DNA of 64,000 bases from Methyloversatilis thermotolerans (GCF_000372885.1 NZ_KB889967.1:2865430-2929429); one strand, 5' to 3'. Shown: positions 9,542-19,527, counted from the stretch's first letter. Notes: generated by a model not told the origin, from the letters alone. A program made the numbers and translations.

Positions 9542-10864
9542 TCAGAGGACGTAGCGGGCGAGGTCTTCGCTCTGCGCGAGTTCGCCGAGCCGGGCATCGA
9601 CATAGGCGGCATCGATGCGCAGCGCGGTTTCACGCTGCCCGGCGTCGAAGGACACTTCCTCGAGCAGCTTTTCCATGACGGTATGCAGCCGCCTGGCGCC
9701 GATGTTCTCGGTGCGCTCGTTGACCGACCAGGCCATTTCGGCGAGCCGGCGTATGCCATCCGGCGCAAATTCGAGCGCCACGCCATCGGTAGCCAGCAGC
9801 GCCACATACTGGCGCGTAAGGCAGGCATCGGTGGCTGTGAGTATGCGCTCGAAGTCCTCCACCGACAGCGAATCCAGCTCGACGCGAATGGGCAGGCGCC
9901 CCTGCAGCTCCGGAATGAGATCGCTGGGCCGCGACAGGTGGAAAGCCCCGCTGGCGATGAACAGGATGTGATCGGTCTTCACCATGCCGTACTTGGTGGT
10001 GACCGTGGTTCCTTCGACCAGCGGCAACAGGTCGCGCTGCACACCCTGGCGCGACACGTCGGCACCACTGTGATCGGAGCGCGTCGCCACCTTGTCGATC
10101 TCGTCGATGAACACGATGCCGTGCTGTTCCACCGCGGCCAGCGCCTGCTGCTTCACTTCCTCTTCATTGATCAGGCGTGCCGCCTCTTCGTCGGTGATCA
10201 CGCGCATCGCTTCGCGCAAGGTCATCTTGCGGCTGCGCCTGCGCTGCCCCCCCATGTTCTGGAACATGGACTGGAGCTGTCCGGTCAGTTCCTCCATGCC
10301 GGGAGGCGTGAGGATTTCCATCGTCGGCGGTGCTGTTGCGACTTCTATGTCGATTTCCTTGTCGTCCAGGTCGCCTTCGCGCAGTTTCTTGCGGAATTTC
10401 TGGCGCGTGGCGGAATCGTCGGACGATGGCGCATCCACGCCGAAACCGACCGGACGCGCCGGTGGCAGCAACACATCGAGGATGCGGTCCTCGGCCGCAT
10501 CCTGGGCACGCGTGCGCACCGCCTTGATCGCCCTCTCGCGCAGGTCCTTGATCGCGATTTCGAGCAGATCGCGGATGATGGTATCCACATCGCGCCCTAC
10601 ATAGCCCACTTCGGTGAACTTGGTCGCTTCCACCTTGATGAAGGGCGCATTCGCCAGCCGGGCCAGCCGACGCGCGATTTCGGTCTTGCCGACACCGGTC
10701 GGCCCTATCATCAGGATGTTCTTGGGCGTGATTTCGCTGCGCAGCGGTTCATCGACCTGCGCGCGTCGCCAGCGATTGCGCAAGGCGATGGCCACCGCTC
10801 TTTTCGCGCGCGACTGGCCGACGATGTGCTTGTCCAGTTCGGACACGATTTCGGATGGGGTCAT
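9542..10864 (-). CDS. hslU: ATP-dependent protease ATPase subunit HslU
   Basis: A 440-residue AAA+ unfoldase that forms a hexamer and feeds substrates into HslV. The N-terminus reads [17 protein letters not shown]. The Walker A motif is [15 protein letters not shown], the pore loop segment is [16 protein letters not shown] and the Walker B motif is [10 protein letters not shown]. The I-domain lies at about residues 110-230. Arg-finger and sensor 2 segments are present ([16 protein letters not shown]). The C-terminus ends in RYVL, the tail that docks into HslV. The ATG at 10864 lies 5 bp after the hslV stop, so the two are co-translated. A longer upstream extension exists in frame but lies in hslV. 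Confidence 0.97.
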   Translation of the reverse strand: MTPSEIVSELDKHIVGQSRAKRAVAIALRNRWRRAQVDEPLRSEITPKNILMIGPTGVGKTEIARRLARLANAPFIKVEATKFTEVGYVGRDVDTIIRDLLEIAIKDLRERAIKAVRTRAQDAAEDRILDVLLPPARPVGFGVDAPSSDDSATRQKFRKKLREGDLDDKEIDIEVATAPPTMEILTPPGMEELTGQLQSMFQNMGGQRRRSRKMTLREAMRVITDEEAARLINEEEVKQQALAAVEQHGIVFIDEIDKVATRSDHSGADVSRQGVQRDLLPLVEGTTVTTKYGMVKTDHILFIASGAFHLSRPSDLIPELQGRLPIRVELDSLSVEDFERILTATDACLTRQYVALLATDGVALEFAPDGIRRLAEMAWSVNERTENIGARRLHTVMEKLLEEVSFDAGQRETALRIDAAYVDARLGELAQSEDLARYVL

Positions 10865-10869
10865 GATTT

Positions 10870-11421
10870 TCAGGCTGTGACGGACCAGTCTATCGATTCT
10901 ATGGTGTGGCTCTGATTGGTATAGATGCACAGATCGCCGGCGATCGCGAGCGATTTGGCCACCACGTCGCGCGCCGGCAGTTCGGTGTTGTCGATCAGTG
11001 CGCGCGCGGCCGACTGGGCGTAGGCGCCGCCGGATCCGATGGCGACAATGCCACCCTCCGGTTCAAGCACGTCTCCATTTCCGGTGATGATGAGTGAGCA
11101 TTCGCGGTCTGCCACCGCCAGCATGGCTTCGAGCCGCCGCAGCATGCGGTCGGTCCGCCAGTCCTTGGCCAGTTCGACCGCGCTGCGCAGCAGATGACCC
11201 TGGTGTTTGTCCAGCTTGGATTCGAAGCGCTCGAACAGCGTGAATGCGTCCGCCGTGCCACCGGCAAAACCGGCGAGGATGCGGCCCTGATAAAGGCGGC
11301 GCACCTTGCGCGCGCTGGCCTTGACGACGATGTTGCCGAGCGTGACCTGACCGTCGCCACCCAGCGCGACCTGACAGGGACGACGCACGGACAGGATGGT
11401 GGTGCCGTGAAACTGTTCCAT
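10870..11421 (-). CDS. hslV: ATP-dependent protease peptidase subunit HslV
   Basis: A 183-residue threonine protease of the proteasome beta-subunit family. The sequence MEQFHG precedes TTILSVRR, so processing should expose Thr7 as the N-terminal nucleophile. The core motifs [11 protein letters not shown] and [14 protein letters not shown] are intact. The ATG at 11421 has a modest CAGGA upstream. The frame extends further upstream but that part has no family match. The gene leads the hslVU pair. I could not find a convincing sigma-32 promoter in the 196 bp between it and the STAS gene, though heat-shock control is usual for the family. Confidence 0.96.
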   Translation of the reverse strand: MEQFHGTTILSVRRPCQVALGGDGQVTLGNIVVKASARKVRRLYQGRILAGFAGGTADAFTLFERFESKLDKHQGHLLRSAVELAKDWRTDRMLRRLEAMLAVADRECSLIITGNGDVLEPEGGIVAIGSGGAYAQSAARALIDNTELPARDVVAKSLAIAGDLCIYTNQSHTIESIDWSVTA

Positions 11422-11617
11422 GGTTGTTCCTGAGAAATGCGCATCGACAGGCGCACAGGGGCGCACATTAAACCCCAAACCGGTCTCCAGCATCGCCCGC
11501 TCCGCCGTGTCGCCCCGACTTGCCGGCATGGACAGCGTGGGCGCGGATAAGATCGCCTGTGCCGCAAAAATGTCCGGCCACCGCTTCACATACCGGCTGT
11601 AGCCCGGCACGCGGGGG

Positions 11618-12829
11618 CTAGAACCGCCGCTGCTGGATCTCCGCCACCGCGGCTACGCCCAGCAGCAGCAGCAGTGCTGCGACCATGGGTCGCACATCGA
11701 TCAGGCGGGGCTGCCGACCGGTGGCCTGCATCGCGGTGATCACGTTGAACAGCAGGCCGGCGCTGATGAAATCCATGCGGCACAGCGCGGAACAATCGAC
11801 CTTCACCACCCCCTGCGGCAGATCCGACGACTGCAGCGCCGAAAAAGCGTCCTGCCGCGCACCGACGACTTCGCCGCACAAGGCGATCATGCTCGCGCGC
11901 TCGTTGTGCGGCGTTCCGGATTCGGCCGGCAGCAAGGTGGATGCGACCCAGCGCGCATCCCAGGACGGTGGCGACTGTTCGAAGGTGACGGCGTACTGGA
12001 TCGCGAATTCCTCGAAATTCGGCTCATCGCCCAGTTGCTGCAGGGCCTCGATATAAAGCCGCCACAGCGCCGGGTGCTCGGGTGTGCCGGGCACCACCTG
12101 CGGCGCCAGGATATCGCGCAGCACTTCGGCCTTGAGCATGGCGACTCCCTGGCCACGACGCCGGATTTCGGTCAGTGCATCGAGCAAGAGAGAGGCGCCT
12201 TCATCATCCACCCCCTGCAGCCGGGTCAGATCGACGCGCACCACGGGGAGCTTGGCGCACAGGCGGCGCAACTGGTCCACCGACGCGCGTGATGCACCGG
12301 TCAGCCTGCCCGACAGCGTCAGCGTCGGTGCGGCACCACCGCTCGACAACGAAGGTTGGGACGGCCAGGCGGGCGCCGAGCGTTCGAAGCGCTCGGCGTA
12401 GGCCAGCGCATGAGCCTCGAAAGCCTCAACCCGGCCCAGCGCGTGACACAGGTCGAACAGCATGGCCCACACCTGTTCGGTGGAACTGCCCAGGTCGTCG
12501 AAGGTGGCGCGCTCCAGTGCGCTCAGCGCAGCCTCATCGTCGCCATTGGCGAACAGCATGGCGGCCTCCTCGACCACCGGGTGCAGACCCGCCGACACAT
12601 CCTGTACCTGCAACTCTCCCTTGCCGCTGCGACGCGCACCGTCGAGCGGATCGCGCGACACGAAATCCAGCGACGCCAATCCGGCAGAGGACGGTGCCAG
12701 ACTGCCGAAATCGCTGGCCGGCGGGGCGGACGGCGACGGTTCGGACGGTGCACCGGCCGGACGTGCCGGTTTGCGCACCTCGACCTGGGGCGTCGCCTGG
12801 GAGTTCTTCTTGAAAAAGGAGAAAGCCAC
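11618..12829 (-). CDS. Protein with two STAS-like domains
   Basis: A 403-residue cytoplasmic protein, probably starting at the GTG that gives AFSFFKK. Residues 10-50 are Pro/Ala/Ser-rich and look disordered. Residues about 65-150 are helical. Residues about 160-235 ([18 protein letters not shown] through [17 protein letters not shown]) have the STAS fold of anti-sigma antagonists and MlaB. A second STAS-like segment fills 312-403 ([10 protein letters not shown] through [19 protein letters not shown]). No phosphorylatable Ser is obvious in the first domain. Similar proteins occur in other betaproteobacteria without assigned function. No Shine-Dalgarno is seen before the GTG, so the start is uncertain. 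It is downstream of the receptor gene on the same strand. Confidence 0.65.
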   Translation of the reverse strand: MAFSFFKKNSQATPQVEVRKPARPAGAPSEPSPSAPPASDFGSLAPSSAGLASLDFVSRDPLDGARRSGKGELQVQDVSAGLHPVVEEAAMLFANGDDEAALSALERATFDDLGSSTEQVWAMLFDLCHALGRVEAFEAHALAYAERFERSAPAWPSQPSLSSGGAAPTLTLSGRLTGASRASVDQLRRLCAKLPVVRVDLTRLQGVDDEGASLLLDALTEIRRRGQGVAMLKAEVLRDILAPQVVPGTPEHPALWRLYIEALQQLGDEPNFEEFAIQYAVTFEQSPPSWDARWVASTLLPAESGTPHNERASMIALCGEVVGARQDAFSALQSSDLPQGVVKVDCSALCRMDFISAGLLFNVITAMQATGRQPRLIDVRPMVAALLLLLGVAAVAEIQQRRF

Positions 12830-12989
12830 GGTGTGTAAGGGAGGTCGGGCCGACGAATCGGTATTAACGGCAGCACCGACGAAAACTGCAAAGAACTGCA
12901 ACTTTACCCTTCGAGGCGGCCCGACTGAACCCCTGCAAAAGTCTCTTGACAATTGCAGGGGCCAATCGCCCCCAACCGCGTCCTGGCGA

Positions 12990-15008
12990 TCAGAAGCTCG
13001 CGCGTAGCCCGGCCATGACGCTGCGGCCAGCCATCGGTGCAATGTCCTTCAGGAAAGACACCGCATTGCGCGCCTCGGTGTCGAACAGATTGTTGCCGCG
13101 CAGCCAGGCCTCCCAGTTGACGCCCCCGGACTGGAAGGCATAGCTGGCAAAGGCATTGACCAGGGTGTAACCCGCGGTCGGCGTGCTTTCGGCATCCACC
13201 CTGTCCTGACGACGCGCGCCCTGCACCTCCAGCCGCAGCTTCACTGCCTCGCGCTGCCAGTTCAGCGCAGCCAGACCGCGCACCGGCGCGATGCGCGGCA
13301 GAGGTTCGCCGGTGTCCCGGTTGCTCGCGCGCACCATGTCGGCCTGCAGGTCCAGGTGCAGGTCGCCGGCGCAATGGCACAGCAGCAAGTGGGCCTGGGC
13401 CTCGACTCCGTAGAATTTCGCCGGTACGCCCTGGTAGAGAAACTCCGGCAACTCGCCGGTCGCGTTGTTGACCAGGCCGTCCTCGTCGCGCAGCGTCCCC
13501 GTCCCCGCCAGCGCGATGTAATTGCTGAAGCGGCTATGGAACACGCCGATGCTGCCGCTGTGTTCTCCCTTCCTGATGCGCAACTGGGCGTCGATGGAAT
13601 TGGACCTTTCCTTGTCCAGCGTCGAGTCGCCGAGCTCGTAATTGCCGGTCGCCGCATGCGGGCCGTCGGCATACAGCTCGTAGAAGGTGGGCGCCCGTTC
13701 GGTGTGTGCGAGCTGTGACGCGACCGAGAACATGTCATTCAGCGGATAGATCGCGCCGAAGGCCGCGCTGCGCGCGGTGAAGCGTCGCTCCTGCGACGGA
13801 TCGAAACGCGGCGTGCCGGGATTGTTCGCATCATCGGGCCCGCCGCCTTCGCTGCCCACCTCGACCCGCTCGATGCGGCCGCCAAAGGTGAGCTTCAGGT
13901 CGCCGACGCGGGTTTCCTCGAACACGAACAGCGCGCGGTTGTGGGTATGGGTGGATGGCACGAAGGCTTCGTCGCCGAGCGCGGAAAAGTCGCTGCTGTC
14001 GTACTGGGCACCGATCACGCCACGGAAGGCGCCGATCTGCCGGTGACTGGCTTCCAGCCGCAGATCGGTCCCCTTGCTGAAGAAGCGCGTCGCCGGCTCG
14101 CCGTCATCCAGTTCGACATGGCGATAGTCGGTGTGGCCCGCGCGGAATTTCACCCCGGTGATGAAACCGTCCAGATCGCGCAGCTCGCCCGCCAGGTCCC
14201 AGCGTTCGCTGCGCATGTCTATCGTGACGTTCTCTTCCGCGACCGTACCGTAGGTCGAGTCATACACACCGTAGGACGCGCCGATATAGCCCTTGTCACC
14301 CGCAAACGACGCGCCGATGCCGCCGCCATCGGTGTCGGCTGCCGAATTTCGCAGGCGCGAGGCGCCGGTGCTGTCCGGAATGCGCAGATCGGAGGTGGAC
14401 CGCGTGAAACCGTCGGCGTGCAGCGTGAGCCCGTTCTTGCCGATCTCGGCGCGCCCGGCCAGGGCACGCGTGGAATCCGCGCCGCCGACGACGCCATCGA
14501 CCCGCCCGCTCACGCCGTCCTGCGGCGCCTGCGGAATGCGGTTGTCCAGGGCGTTCACCACGCCGCCGATGGCGTTGCCGCCATACATGAGCGCCGCCGG
14601 GCCGCGCACCACCTCGACCCGCTCGATCACCAGCGGATCCACGGTCACCGCGTGATCGAAGGACAAGGACGACGCATCCACGGTGCCATTGCCATTGCCA
14701 AGGATGCGCACGCGGTCGCCATCCAGGCCGCGGATGACCGGGCGACTGGCGTTGGGGCCGAACCAGGTCGAACTGACGCCGGGCAGAGTGCCCACCGTTT
14801 CGCCCAGCGTACTGGCACCGCGCAGCGTGAGATCGTGGTCATCCATCACGGACACCGGACTGACCAGGTCCGACAGGTCGCTGCCCAGCGGATTGCCGGT
14901 CACCACGACGGCCGGCAATTCCTTGAGCGCCTGCGCGAATACCGGCACGGAAAAGTTTATGGAGGCGGCCGCCAGCATGGCGGCACGCACGTATGGTTTC
15001 ATCTGCAT
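12990..15008 (-). CDS. TonB-dependent outer-membrane receptor, ZnuD-like
   Basis: A 672-residue outer-membrane receptor. A signal peptide covers about 1-26. The plug domain follows (ELPAVVVTGNPLG as TonB-box region, then TLPGVSSTWFGPNASRPVI and RVEVVRGPAALMYGGNAIGG), and a 22-strand barrel ends in the terminal aromatic GLRASF. The C-terminal SFLKDIAPMAGR and the AEENVTID and HCAG segments resemble the zinc receptor ZnuD, so zinc uptake is the most likely role, but copper or another metal is possible. The start at 15008 has GGGAG upstream; a second ATG lies two codons later. It is last in a dksA, DUF2946-like, receptor order. No clear Zur box was found in the 95-bp gap before it. Confidence 0.82.
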   Translation of the reverse strand: MQMKPYVRAAMLAAASINFSVPVFAQALKELPAVVVTGNPLGSDLSDLVSPVSVMDDHDLTLRGASTLGETVGTLPGVSSTWFGPNASRPVIRGLDGDRVRILGNGNGTVDASSLSFDHAVTVDPLVIERVEVVRGPAALMYGGNAIGGVVNALDNRIPQAPQDGVSGRVDGVVGGADSTRALAGRAEIGKNGLTLHADGFTRSTSDLRIPDSTGASRLRNSAADTDGGGIGASFAGDKGYIGASYGVYDSTYGTVAEENVTIDMRSERWDLAGELRDLDGFITGVKFRAGHTDYRHVELDDGEPATRFFSKGTDLRLEASHRQIGAFRGVIGAQYDSSDFSALGDEAFVPSTHTHNRALFVFEETRVGDLKLTFGGRIERVEVGSEGGGPDDANNPGTPRFDPSQERRFTARSAAFGAIYPLNDMFSVASQLAHTERAPTFYELYADGPHAATGNYELGDSTLDKERSNSIDAQLRIRKGEHSGSIGVFHSRFSNYIALAGTGTLRDEDGLVNNATGELPEFLYQGVPAKFYGVEAQAHLLLCHCAGDLHLDLQADMVRASNRDTGEPLPRIAPVRGLAALNWQREAVKLRLEVQGARRQDRVDAESTPTAGYTLVNAFASYAFQSGGVNWEAWLRGNNLFDTEARNAVSFLKDIAPMAGRSVMAGLRASF

Positions 15009-15103
15009 GAGTATCTCCCTGCGCCCGAACGCGGGCGCGCCTGCGCACGCACAGGCGTATGGATCCGGAATCTGTATGTTTGGGTGGCCGCGAAGGCCGG
15101 GGA

Positions 15104-15436
15104 TCAGATCAGGGAGAAACGAGGCGGATCGTGCGCGCACGGTTCCGGGGCGGAACCGTGCCGCGCGAAGGACTGCGCGACCGCGTGAAACACATGCCCC
15201 AGTACGGGAGGGCTGGAGGCGGGCGCCGCACCGACCGCAAGCACACTGAGGGAGCACGCGGACAGGCACTCCGGGCAGGTGGCTGCATGAGACGCGCTGC
15301 CCTCGTCCGGTTGCGACAGCGTCGCGGCCGGCGTGGGCAGATGCTGGAAGGCATGAACAATGGACGCGTGCTGCGCGCCGATCAGGCACAGCAGCAGCCA
15401 GAACAGGCGCAGTGCACCCAGGCGCCCGGACAACAC
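15104..15436 (-). CDS. Small secreted Cys/His-rich protein (DUF2946-like)
   Basis: A 110-residue protein starting at GTG, with GAGG 8 bp upstream. Residues 8-25 form a hydrophobic signal or anchor (LRLFWLLLCLIGAQHASIVHAF), followed by HAF, a CPECLSAC cluster and several His residues. Small Cys/His-rich proteins of the DUF2946 type often sit beside metal transport genes in betaproteobacteria, and here the next gene is a putative zinc receptor. A periplasmic metal-binding role is an inference. It lies 10 bp after dksA. Confidence 0.62.
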   Translation of the reverse strand: MLSGRLGALRLFWLLLCLIGAQHASIVHAFQHLPTPAATLSQPDEGSASHAATCPECLSACSLSVLAVGAAPASSPPVLGHVFHAVAQSFARHGSAPEPCAHDPPRFSLI

Positions 15437-15446
15437 GCGCTCGACC

Positions 15447-15884
15447 TCAGTCGCCGTAGAGCTTCTGCAGCCGCTCGCGACGCTCCTGCGCCTCGATGGT
15501 CAGCGTGGCGGTCGGCCGCGCGAGCAGGCGGGCGATACCGATGGGCTCACCGGTTTCGTCGCAGTAGCCATACTCGCCGGCGTCGATGCGGTCTATCGCC
15601 TGCTCGATCTTCTTCAGCAGCTTGCGCTCGCGATCGCGGGTACGCAGTTCCAGCGTGTGTTCCTCTTCCACCGTGGCACGGTCTGCCGGGTCGGACACGT
15701 TGTCGACCTCGCGCATGTGCTCCACGGTTTCGTCGGCCTTGCGCAGGATGTCGTCGCGCATGCGGGCAAGCAGGTCGCGGAAAAAGGCGAGCTGCGCCTC
15801 GTTCATATAGTCCTTTTCCGGCATCTTCAGGATGTCGGCTTCGGTCAGCGGCTTGTCGGCCTTGCTGGCGTTCTTGGTGGCCAT
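15447..15884 (-). CDS. dksA: RNA polymerase-binding transcription factor DksA
   Basis: A 145-residue regulator that enters the RNA polymerase secondary channel and works with ppGpp. The coiled-coil region holds MRDDILRKADETVEHMREV, and its tip carries the expected acidic DPADRA motif. The C-terminal zinc finger is degenerate: only one of four Cys remains (GYCDETGEPIGIARLL, then TATLTIEA). This Cys-poor form is common in alpha- and betaproteobacterial DksA, so zinc binding is unlikely. The ATG at 15884 is preferred because GGAG lies 9 bp upstream; an upstream Met gives 18 extra residues. It leads the operon with the DUF2946-like and receptor genes. Confidence 0.95.
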   Translation of the reverse strand: MATKNASKADKPLTEADILKMPEKDYMNEAQLAFFRDLLARMRDDILRKADETVEHMREVDNVSDPADRATVEEEHTLELRTRDRERKLLKKIEQAIDRIDAGEYGYCDETGEPIGIARLLARPTATLTIEAQERRERLQKLYGD

Positions 15885-16029
15885 CCGCAGGAACTCCGGA
15901 GGTTGGGAAGGCGCAGAGGATACCAATGTTTTGGACAAAAACAGTGGACCACTTCACTTTGCCCCGATGGCCGGCGGATGGCGGCGCGGGCGACCGCGCG
16001 GACGGCGCCCGGCCGCCCGCAGAGCGGTC

Positions 16030-17232
16030 TCAGCACAGGCGCAGCAGAAGCCCCTTCAGGTACTCGCCTTCGGGGAACGCCAGGCCCACAGGATGGTCGG
16101 CGCCGGCCGCCAGCCGGCGCAGCACCTGTGCCGACACCCCGGCATCGGCTGCGGCATCGGCGACGATCTTCTGGAAAAAGTCGGGATCGACACCGCCGGA
16201 ACAGGAATAGGTCATCAGCAGCCCGCCGGGTGCCAGCAGCCGGAAACCGAGCAGATTGATGTCCTTGTAGGCGCGCGCAGCGGATCGCGCATGCGCGGCC
16301 GAAGGGGCGAATTTAGGCGGATCGAGCACGATCAGATCGAATTTCCGCCCTTCGGCGCGGAAAGTGCGCAGCGCCTGGAACACGTCGGCTTCCAGCCAGT
16401 CGGCGCGAGCGGAATCCAGCGCAGGATTGTGCGACAGATTGCGCCGCGCGGTCTCCAGCGCCGGACCGGATGAATCGATGGACAGCACCGACTGCGCACC
16501 GCCGGCGAGCGCGTGCAACGAAAAGCCGCCGGTGTAGCAGAAACAGTTCAGTACGCGGCGGCCGGCGGACAGTTCGCCGCACAGGCGGCGGTTGTCGCGC
16601 TGATCGAGATAGAAGCCGGTCTTGTGTCCGCCGGCGACATCCACCTCGATATTCACGCCATGCTCCGCGATCACCGGGAACGGTGCGTCGCCGTCGCCCA
16701 CCAGCCAGCCGCAGCGCGGCTCCAGTCCTTCGAGCGCACGCACATCCGAATCGGAGCGTTCGAACACGCGGGTCAGGCCGGTGGCCCGCACCAGCGCATC
16801 GGCTATTGATAGCCGCCACTTCTCGCCACCGGCGCTGGTGATCTGCAGCACGATCACATCGCCGTAGCGATCGGTGATCACGCCCGGCAGGCCGTCCGAT
16901 TCGCCATGCAACAGGCGCACGCCGCCGGCCGGGCCGAATTCCGCCGCCAGTTCCGGCAGTTCGCGACGCTGTTCCACCGCCCGGCTCACGGTACGGCGGA
17001 AGAATGCATCATCCACCGACACGTCATCGAAGGTCCACATGCGGGCGCGGATCTGCGAGGCCGGCGAGTAGGCTGCACGTCCGAGCACCCGCCCGTTCGC
17101 TGCCTGCACCAGCACGGTATCGCCCGGTCGCGCCCGCCCTTCCAGACGGTCGACCGAACCTGCGAATACCCAGGGGTGGCGGCGCATGACCGAGCGCTCG
17201 CGACCCGGCGCAAGAATCAGGGTGGCACTCAT
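16030..17232 (-). CDS. rlmI: 23S rRNA m5C1962 methyltransferase RlmI-like
   Basis: A 400-residue SAM-dependent methyltransferase. An N-terminal PUA domain (about 3-75, LAPGRERSVMRRHPWVFAGS) precedes a linking domain and a Rossmann-type catalytic domain. The SAM-binding region includes VLNCFCYTGGFSLHALAGGA, the LDPPKFAPS motif follows, and a catalytic Cys lies in MTYSCSGG. Length matches RlmI of about 396 residues. It is transcribed from the side of the palindromic repeat array, which lies directly upstream of its ATG at 17232. No Shine-Dalgarno is obvious in the last bases of that array. Confidence 0.92.
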   Translation of the reverse strand: MSATLILAPGRERSVMRRHPWVFAGSVDRLEGRARPGDTVLVQAANGRVLGRAAYSPASQIRARMWTFDDVSVDDAFFRRTVSRAVEQRRELPELAAEFGPAGGVRLLHGESDGLPGVITDRYGDVIVLQITSAGGEKWRLSIADALVRATGLTRVFERSDSDVRALEGLEPRCGWLVGDGDAPFPVIAEHGVNIEVDVAGGHKTGFYLDQRDNRRLCGELSAGRRVLNCFCYTGGFSLHALAGGAQSVLSIDSSGPALETARRNLSHNPALDSARADWLEADVFQALRTFRAEGRKFDLIVLDPPKFAPSAAHARSAARAYKDINLLGFRLLAPGGLLMTYSCSGGVDPDFFQKIVADAAADAGVSAQVLRRLAAGADHPVGLAFPEGEYLKGLLLRLC

Positions 17233-17249
17233 GCTGGGTCAGTCATGGC

Positions 17250-17606
17250 GCCGCGCCCGCCGAACGGGCCGGCTGTGCAAAGCCGACCCTGCGCGAACAA
17301 AGGGAACGTGGAGTCCGACGCGCCGCCCGCAGGGCCGCCCCAAGGGTGTAGCGGGGGTTTCGGCGAGCACTGCTCGCCGCCCGCGTAACCGGTCGGCTGC
17401 GTAAAGCCGACCGTGGACGAGCGCAGCCCCTCGGCGGGGGGTGAGGCCGGGGTTGCGCGGCGCACTGCGCTGCGCCGGCCGAACGGGCCGGCTGTGCAAA
17501 GCCGGCCTCCGTGCCACGGGGTTGCGCGGCGCACTGCGCCGTGCCGGCCGAACGGGCCGGCTGTGCAAAGCCGACCCTGCGCGAACAAAGTGAGCGTGGG
17601 GGCCCT
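17250..17606 (-). repeat. Mosaic palindromic repeat array, locus A
   Basis: About 357 bp of non-coding DNA between the DUF484 stop and the rlmI start. Read on the minus strand it begins 8 bases after the DUF484 stop with CCCACGCTCACTTTGTTCG. It then repeats hairpins of the GCCGGCT/AGCCGGC type (TTGCAC loop), a GGCGAGCA/TGCTCGCC hairpin at about 17361-17377, and GGTCGGCT-type hairpins. A second start module (GTTCCCTTTGTTCGCGC) lies at about 17293-17310. The same modules recur in locus B at 40434-40890 and a short form in locus C at 23638-23690. Several reading frames stay open across it because of base composition, but no gene is supported. Confidence 0.9.
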
Positions 17607-17611
17607 CACTC

Positions 17612-18262
17612 TCATCCCAGCTCGCGGATCAGCGCGGCGCCGAGCAACTCGCCGATGCGCTCCAGGTAGAGCGTGCCCATGTCCGGCACGAAGCGCGCGT
17701 CATCATTGGCACCGAGCGCCAGCAGCCCCACCACGCGTGCGTCGCGACGCAAAGGCACCAGTGCGATCGACTGCACGGCGGAGGCCGCCTCGCCGAACCA
17801 GCCCTCGACCCCGAGGTTGTTGACCGGCCCGCAATACGGTTGCCGCGCCTCGTTGGCGAATACGCGTACTCCTTCGTCCACCGGCAGGAACACCTCGCTG
17901 TCGCGGGTAAGCACGCTGTTCCACAGACGCAGCGCGGTGTGCGGCACCGAGAACCCCTCGGACAACTGTTCCCGCAGCGCATTCATGACTGCATCGAAAC
18001 TGCCGGCAGTCATCAGCGCAATGGACAAGGCGTGCACACGGGTCGAAATGACGTCGTTGTCCTCGCCGAAGCGCAGCAGTTCGGACAGCTTGGATTCCAG
18101 GGTGCGCCCCTTCTCGCGCAGCGTCAGTATCTGCCGTTCGGTGATCGAGATGGCGCGGCCGCCGTGCGGATGAGGCACGTAGAGATGGGCAAGCAGTTCG
18201 TGATACTGCTCGAAGAACTGCGGATGATCCTGCAGATAGCGCGCGACGTCGTCGGCTTTCAT
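17612..18262 (-). CDS. DUF484 family (GAF-like) protein
   Basis: A 216-residue cytoplasmic protein. The N-terminus has DDVARYLQDHPQFFEQYHELL and a short coiled coil (TLREKGRTLESKLSELLRF, about 47-66), and the rest folds like a GAF domain. The family is usually found between dapF and xerC. Here dapF is 6 bp upstream, but the expected xerC is replaced by repeat locus A and rlmI. The role is unknown. Its stop is followed within 8 bases by the repeat element. Confidence 0.9.
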   Translation of the reverse strand: MKADDVARYLQDHPQFFEQYHELLAHLYVPHPHGGRAISITERQILTLREKGRTLESKLSELLRFGEDNDVISTRVHALSIALMTAGSFDAVMNALREQLSEGFSVPHTALRLWNSVLTRDSEVFLPVDEGVRVFANEARQPYCGPVNNLGVEGWFGEAASAVQSIALVPLRRDARVVGLLALGANDDARFVPDMGTLYLERIGELLGAALIRELG

Positions 18263-18268
18263 GAACAG

Positions 18269-19102
18269 CTACTCCAGATGGATGTCGGCTTCGAATACGG
18301 TGATGGCAGGTCCGGTCATGAGTACCGGCTCCCCGGGGCCGGCCCATGCGATGTTCAGATCCCCGCCGCGGGTGCTGACGCGGACCGGGCTTTCCAGCAG
18401 GTTGCGCACAATGCCGGCCACCACCGCGGCGCAGGCGCCGGTGCCGCAGGCCAGCGTCTCGCCGGCACCCCGCTCGTACACGCGCAGCCGGATGTGATGC
18501 GCATCGACCACCTGCATGAAGCCGGCGTTGACGCGAGCAGGAAAGCGCTCGTGCCTCTCGATCAGCGGTCCCTGCTGCGCGATCGGCGCAGTGTCGACAT
18601 CGGCCACCACCTGCACCGCATGCGGATTGCCCATGGACACCGCGGTGATCGGCACCCTCACGCCAGCGACATCCAGCGGCTGTACGAAGGCATCGGAATC
18701 GGACAGGAAAGGAATGCGGGCCGGCTCGAACACCGGTGCCCCCATGTTGACGGTCACATGCTCGTCGTCAGCGGCGATCAGGGTGATCACCCCGGCCTGC
18801 GTCTCGACCCGGATTTCGCGCTTGTCGGTCAAACCCTGTTCGCGCACGAAGCGGACAAAGCAGCGCGCACCATTGCCACACTGTTCCACCTCGCCGCCAT
18901 CGGCATTGAAGATGCGGTAACGGAAATCGACGCCGTGCTGCTGCGCCCGTTCGACCACCAGCAACTGGTCGCACCCGATGCCGAAATGGCGGTCGGCCAG
19001 GAAACGCACCTGTTCCGGCGTGAGATCGACCCGCTGGCGGATGGCGTCGATCACGATGAAATCATTGCCCAGCCCGTGCATCTTCGAAAAACGCAGTTTC
19101 AT
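18269..19102 (-). CDS. dapF: Diaminopimelate epimerase
   Basis: A 277-residue enzyme interconverting LL- and meso-diaminopimelate for lysine and peptidoglycan synthesis, in the cytoplasm. The N-terminus [14 protein letters not shown] is canonical. The two catalytic Cys are in the segments QCGNGARCF (about residue 75) and ACGTGACA (about 220). Asn and Glu substrate contacts ([19 protein letters not shown]) are visible. The ATG at 19102 overlaps the stop of the upstream CoA-binding gene by ATGA, so the two are translationally coupled. A Met ten codons earlier lies inside that gene. Confidence 0.97.
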   Translation of the reverse strand: MKLRFSKMHGLGNDFIVIDAIRQRVDLTPEQVRFLADRHFGIGCDQLLVVERAQQHGVDFRYRIFNADGGEVEQCGNGARCFVRFVREQGLTDKREIRVETQAGVITLIAADDEHVTVNMGAPVFEPARIPFLSDSDAFVQPLDVAGVRVPITAVSMGNPHAVQVVADVDTAPIAQQGPLIERHERFPARVNAGFMQVVDAHHIRLRVYERGAGETLACGTGACAAVVAGIVRNLLESPVRVSTRGGDLNIAWAGPGEPVLMTGPAITVFEADIHLE

Positions 19103-19527
19103 TCGGCCACCATGGAAACGTAGTCGCGCCACACGCAGCGGTTCATCACCACGGTCAGGCCGGCAGCCTGCGCACGCAGCGCCGCCGCTTCATCGATCAC
19201 ACCGTCCTGCATCCACACTGCGGGAAACCCGAACGCGACCGCTTCATCGACGAAACGCCCGACGCGATCGGCGGAAATGAACAGGTCGACCAGATCGATC
19301 TGACGTCGCAACGGCTCGGGGATGTCGCTCAGCGTGGCATGCGCGGGTTCGCCCAGCACCTGGTCCACTGCAGGGCGCACCGGCACGATACGCCAGCCGA
19401 AGCGCTGCATTGCACGCGCGACGCCGTGACTGGGGCGGGAGGGATTGGGCGACAGACCCACCACCGCCACCGTGCGCGCGCGGCGCAACAGATCGCCTAT
19501 GGCCTGTGGCGAAGGATTGGAAAACAT
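19099..19527 (-). CDS. CoA-binding domain protein, YccU family
   Basis: A 142-residue single-domain protein with a CoA-binding Rossmann fold like that of succinyl-CoA synthetase alpha. Motifs are [50 protein letters not shown] and [14 protein letters not shown]. No catalytic domain follows. Function in the family is unknown. It starts 4 bp after the acyltransferase stop and overlaps dapF by 4 bp, so it belongs to an operon of envelope and lysine genes. Confidence 0.9.
   Translation of the reverse strand: MFSNPSPQAIGDLLRRARTVAVVGLSPNPSRPSHGVARAMQRFGWRIVPVRPAVDQVLGEPAHATLSDIPEPLRRQIDLVDLFISADRVGRFVDEAVAFGFPAVWMQDGVIDEAAALRAQAAGLTVVMNRCVWRDYVSMVAE

Noticed and set aside
9683-10915. 410-residue frame antisense to hslU
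   Set aside because: hslU is fully conserved; the antisense frame is a composition effect.
11422-11617. Possible sigma-32 promoter of hslVU
   Set aside because: No pair of boxes with the right sequence and spacing could be read.
12930-12961. Hairpin CCCCTGCAA/TTGCAGGGG as terminator of the receptor gene
   Set aside because: A 9-bp stem with 14-base loop is real, but there is no T-run in either direction, so termination is not supported.
15009-15103. Possible Zur box before the ZnuD-like receptor
   Set aside because: I looked for an AT-rich palindrome of the Zur type and found only a short GCCTG/CAGGC inverted repeat.
15447-15884. Degenerate zinc finger in dksA as a broken gene
   Set aside because: Loss of these Cys is common in alpha- and betaproteobacterial DksA, and the rest of the gene is intact.
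17229-17615. Open frame across repeat locus A
   Set aside because: It is a translation of the palindromic units and has no ribosome binding site or known family.
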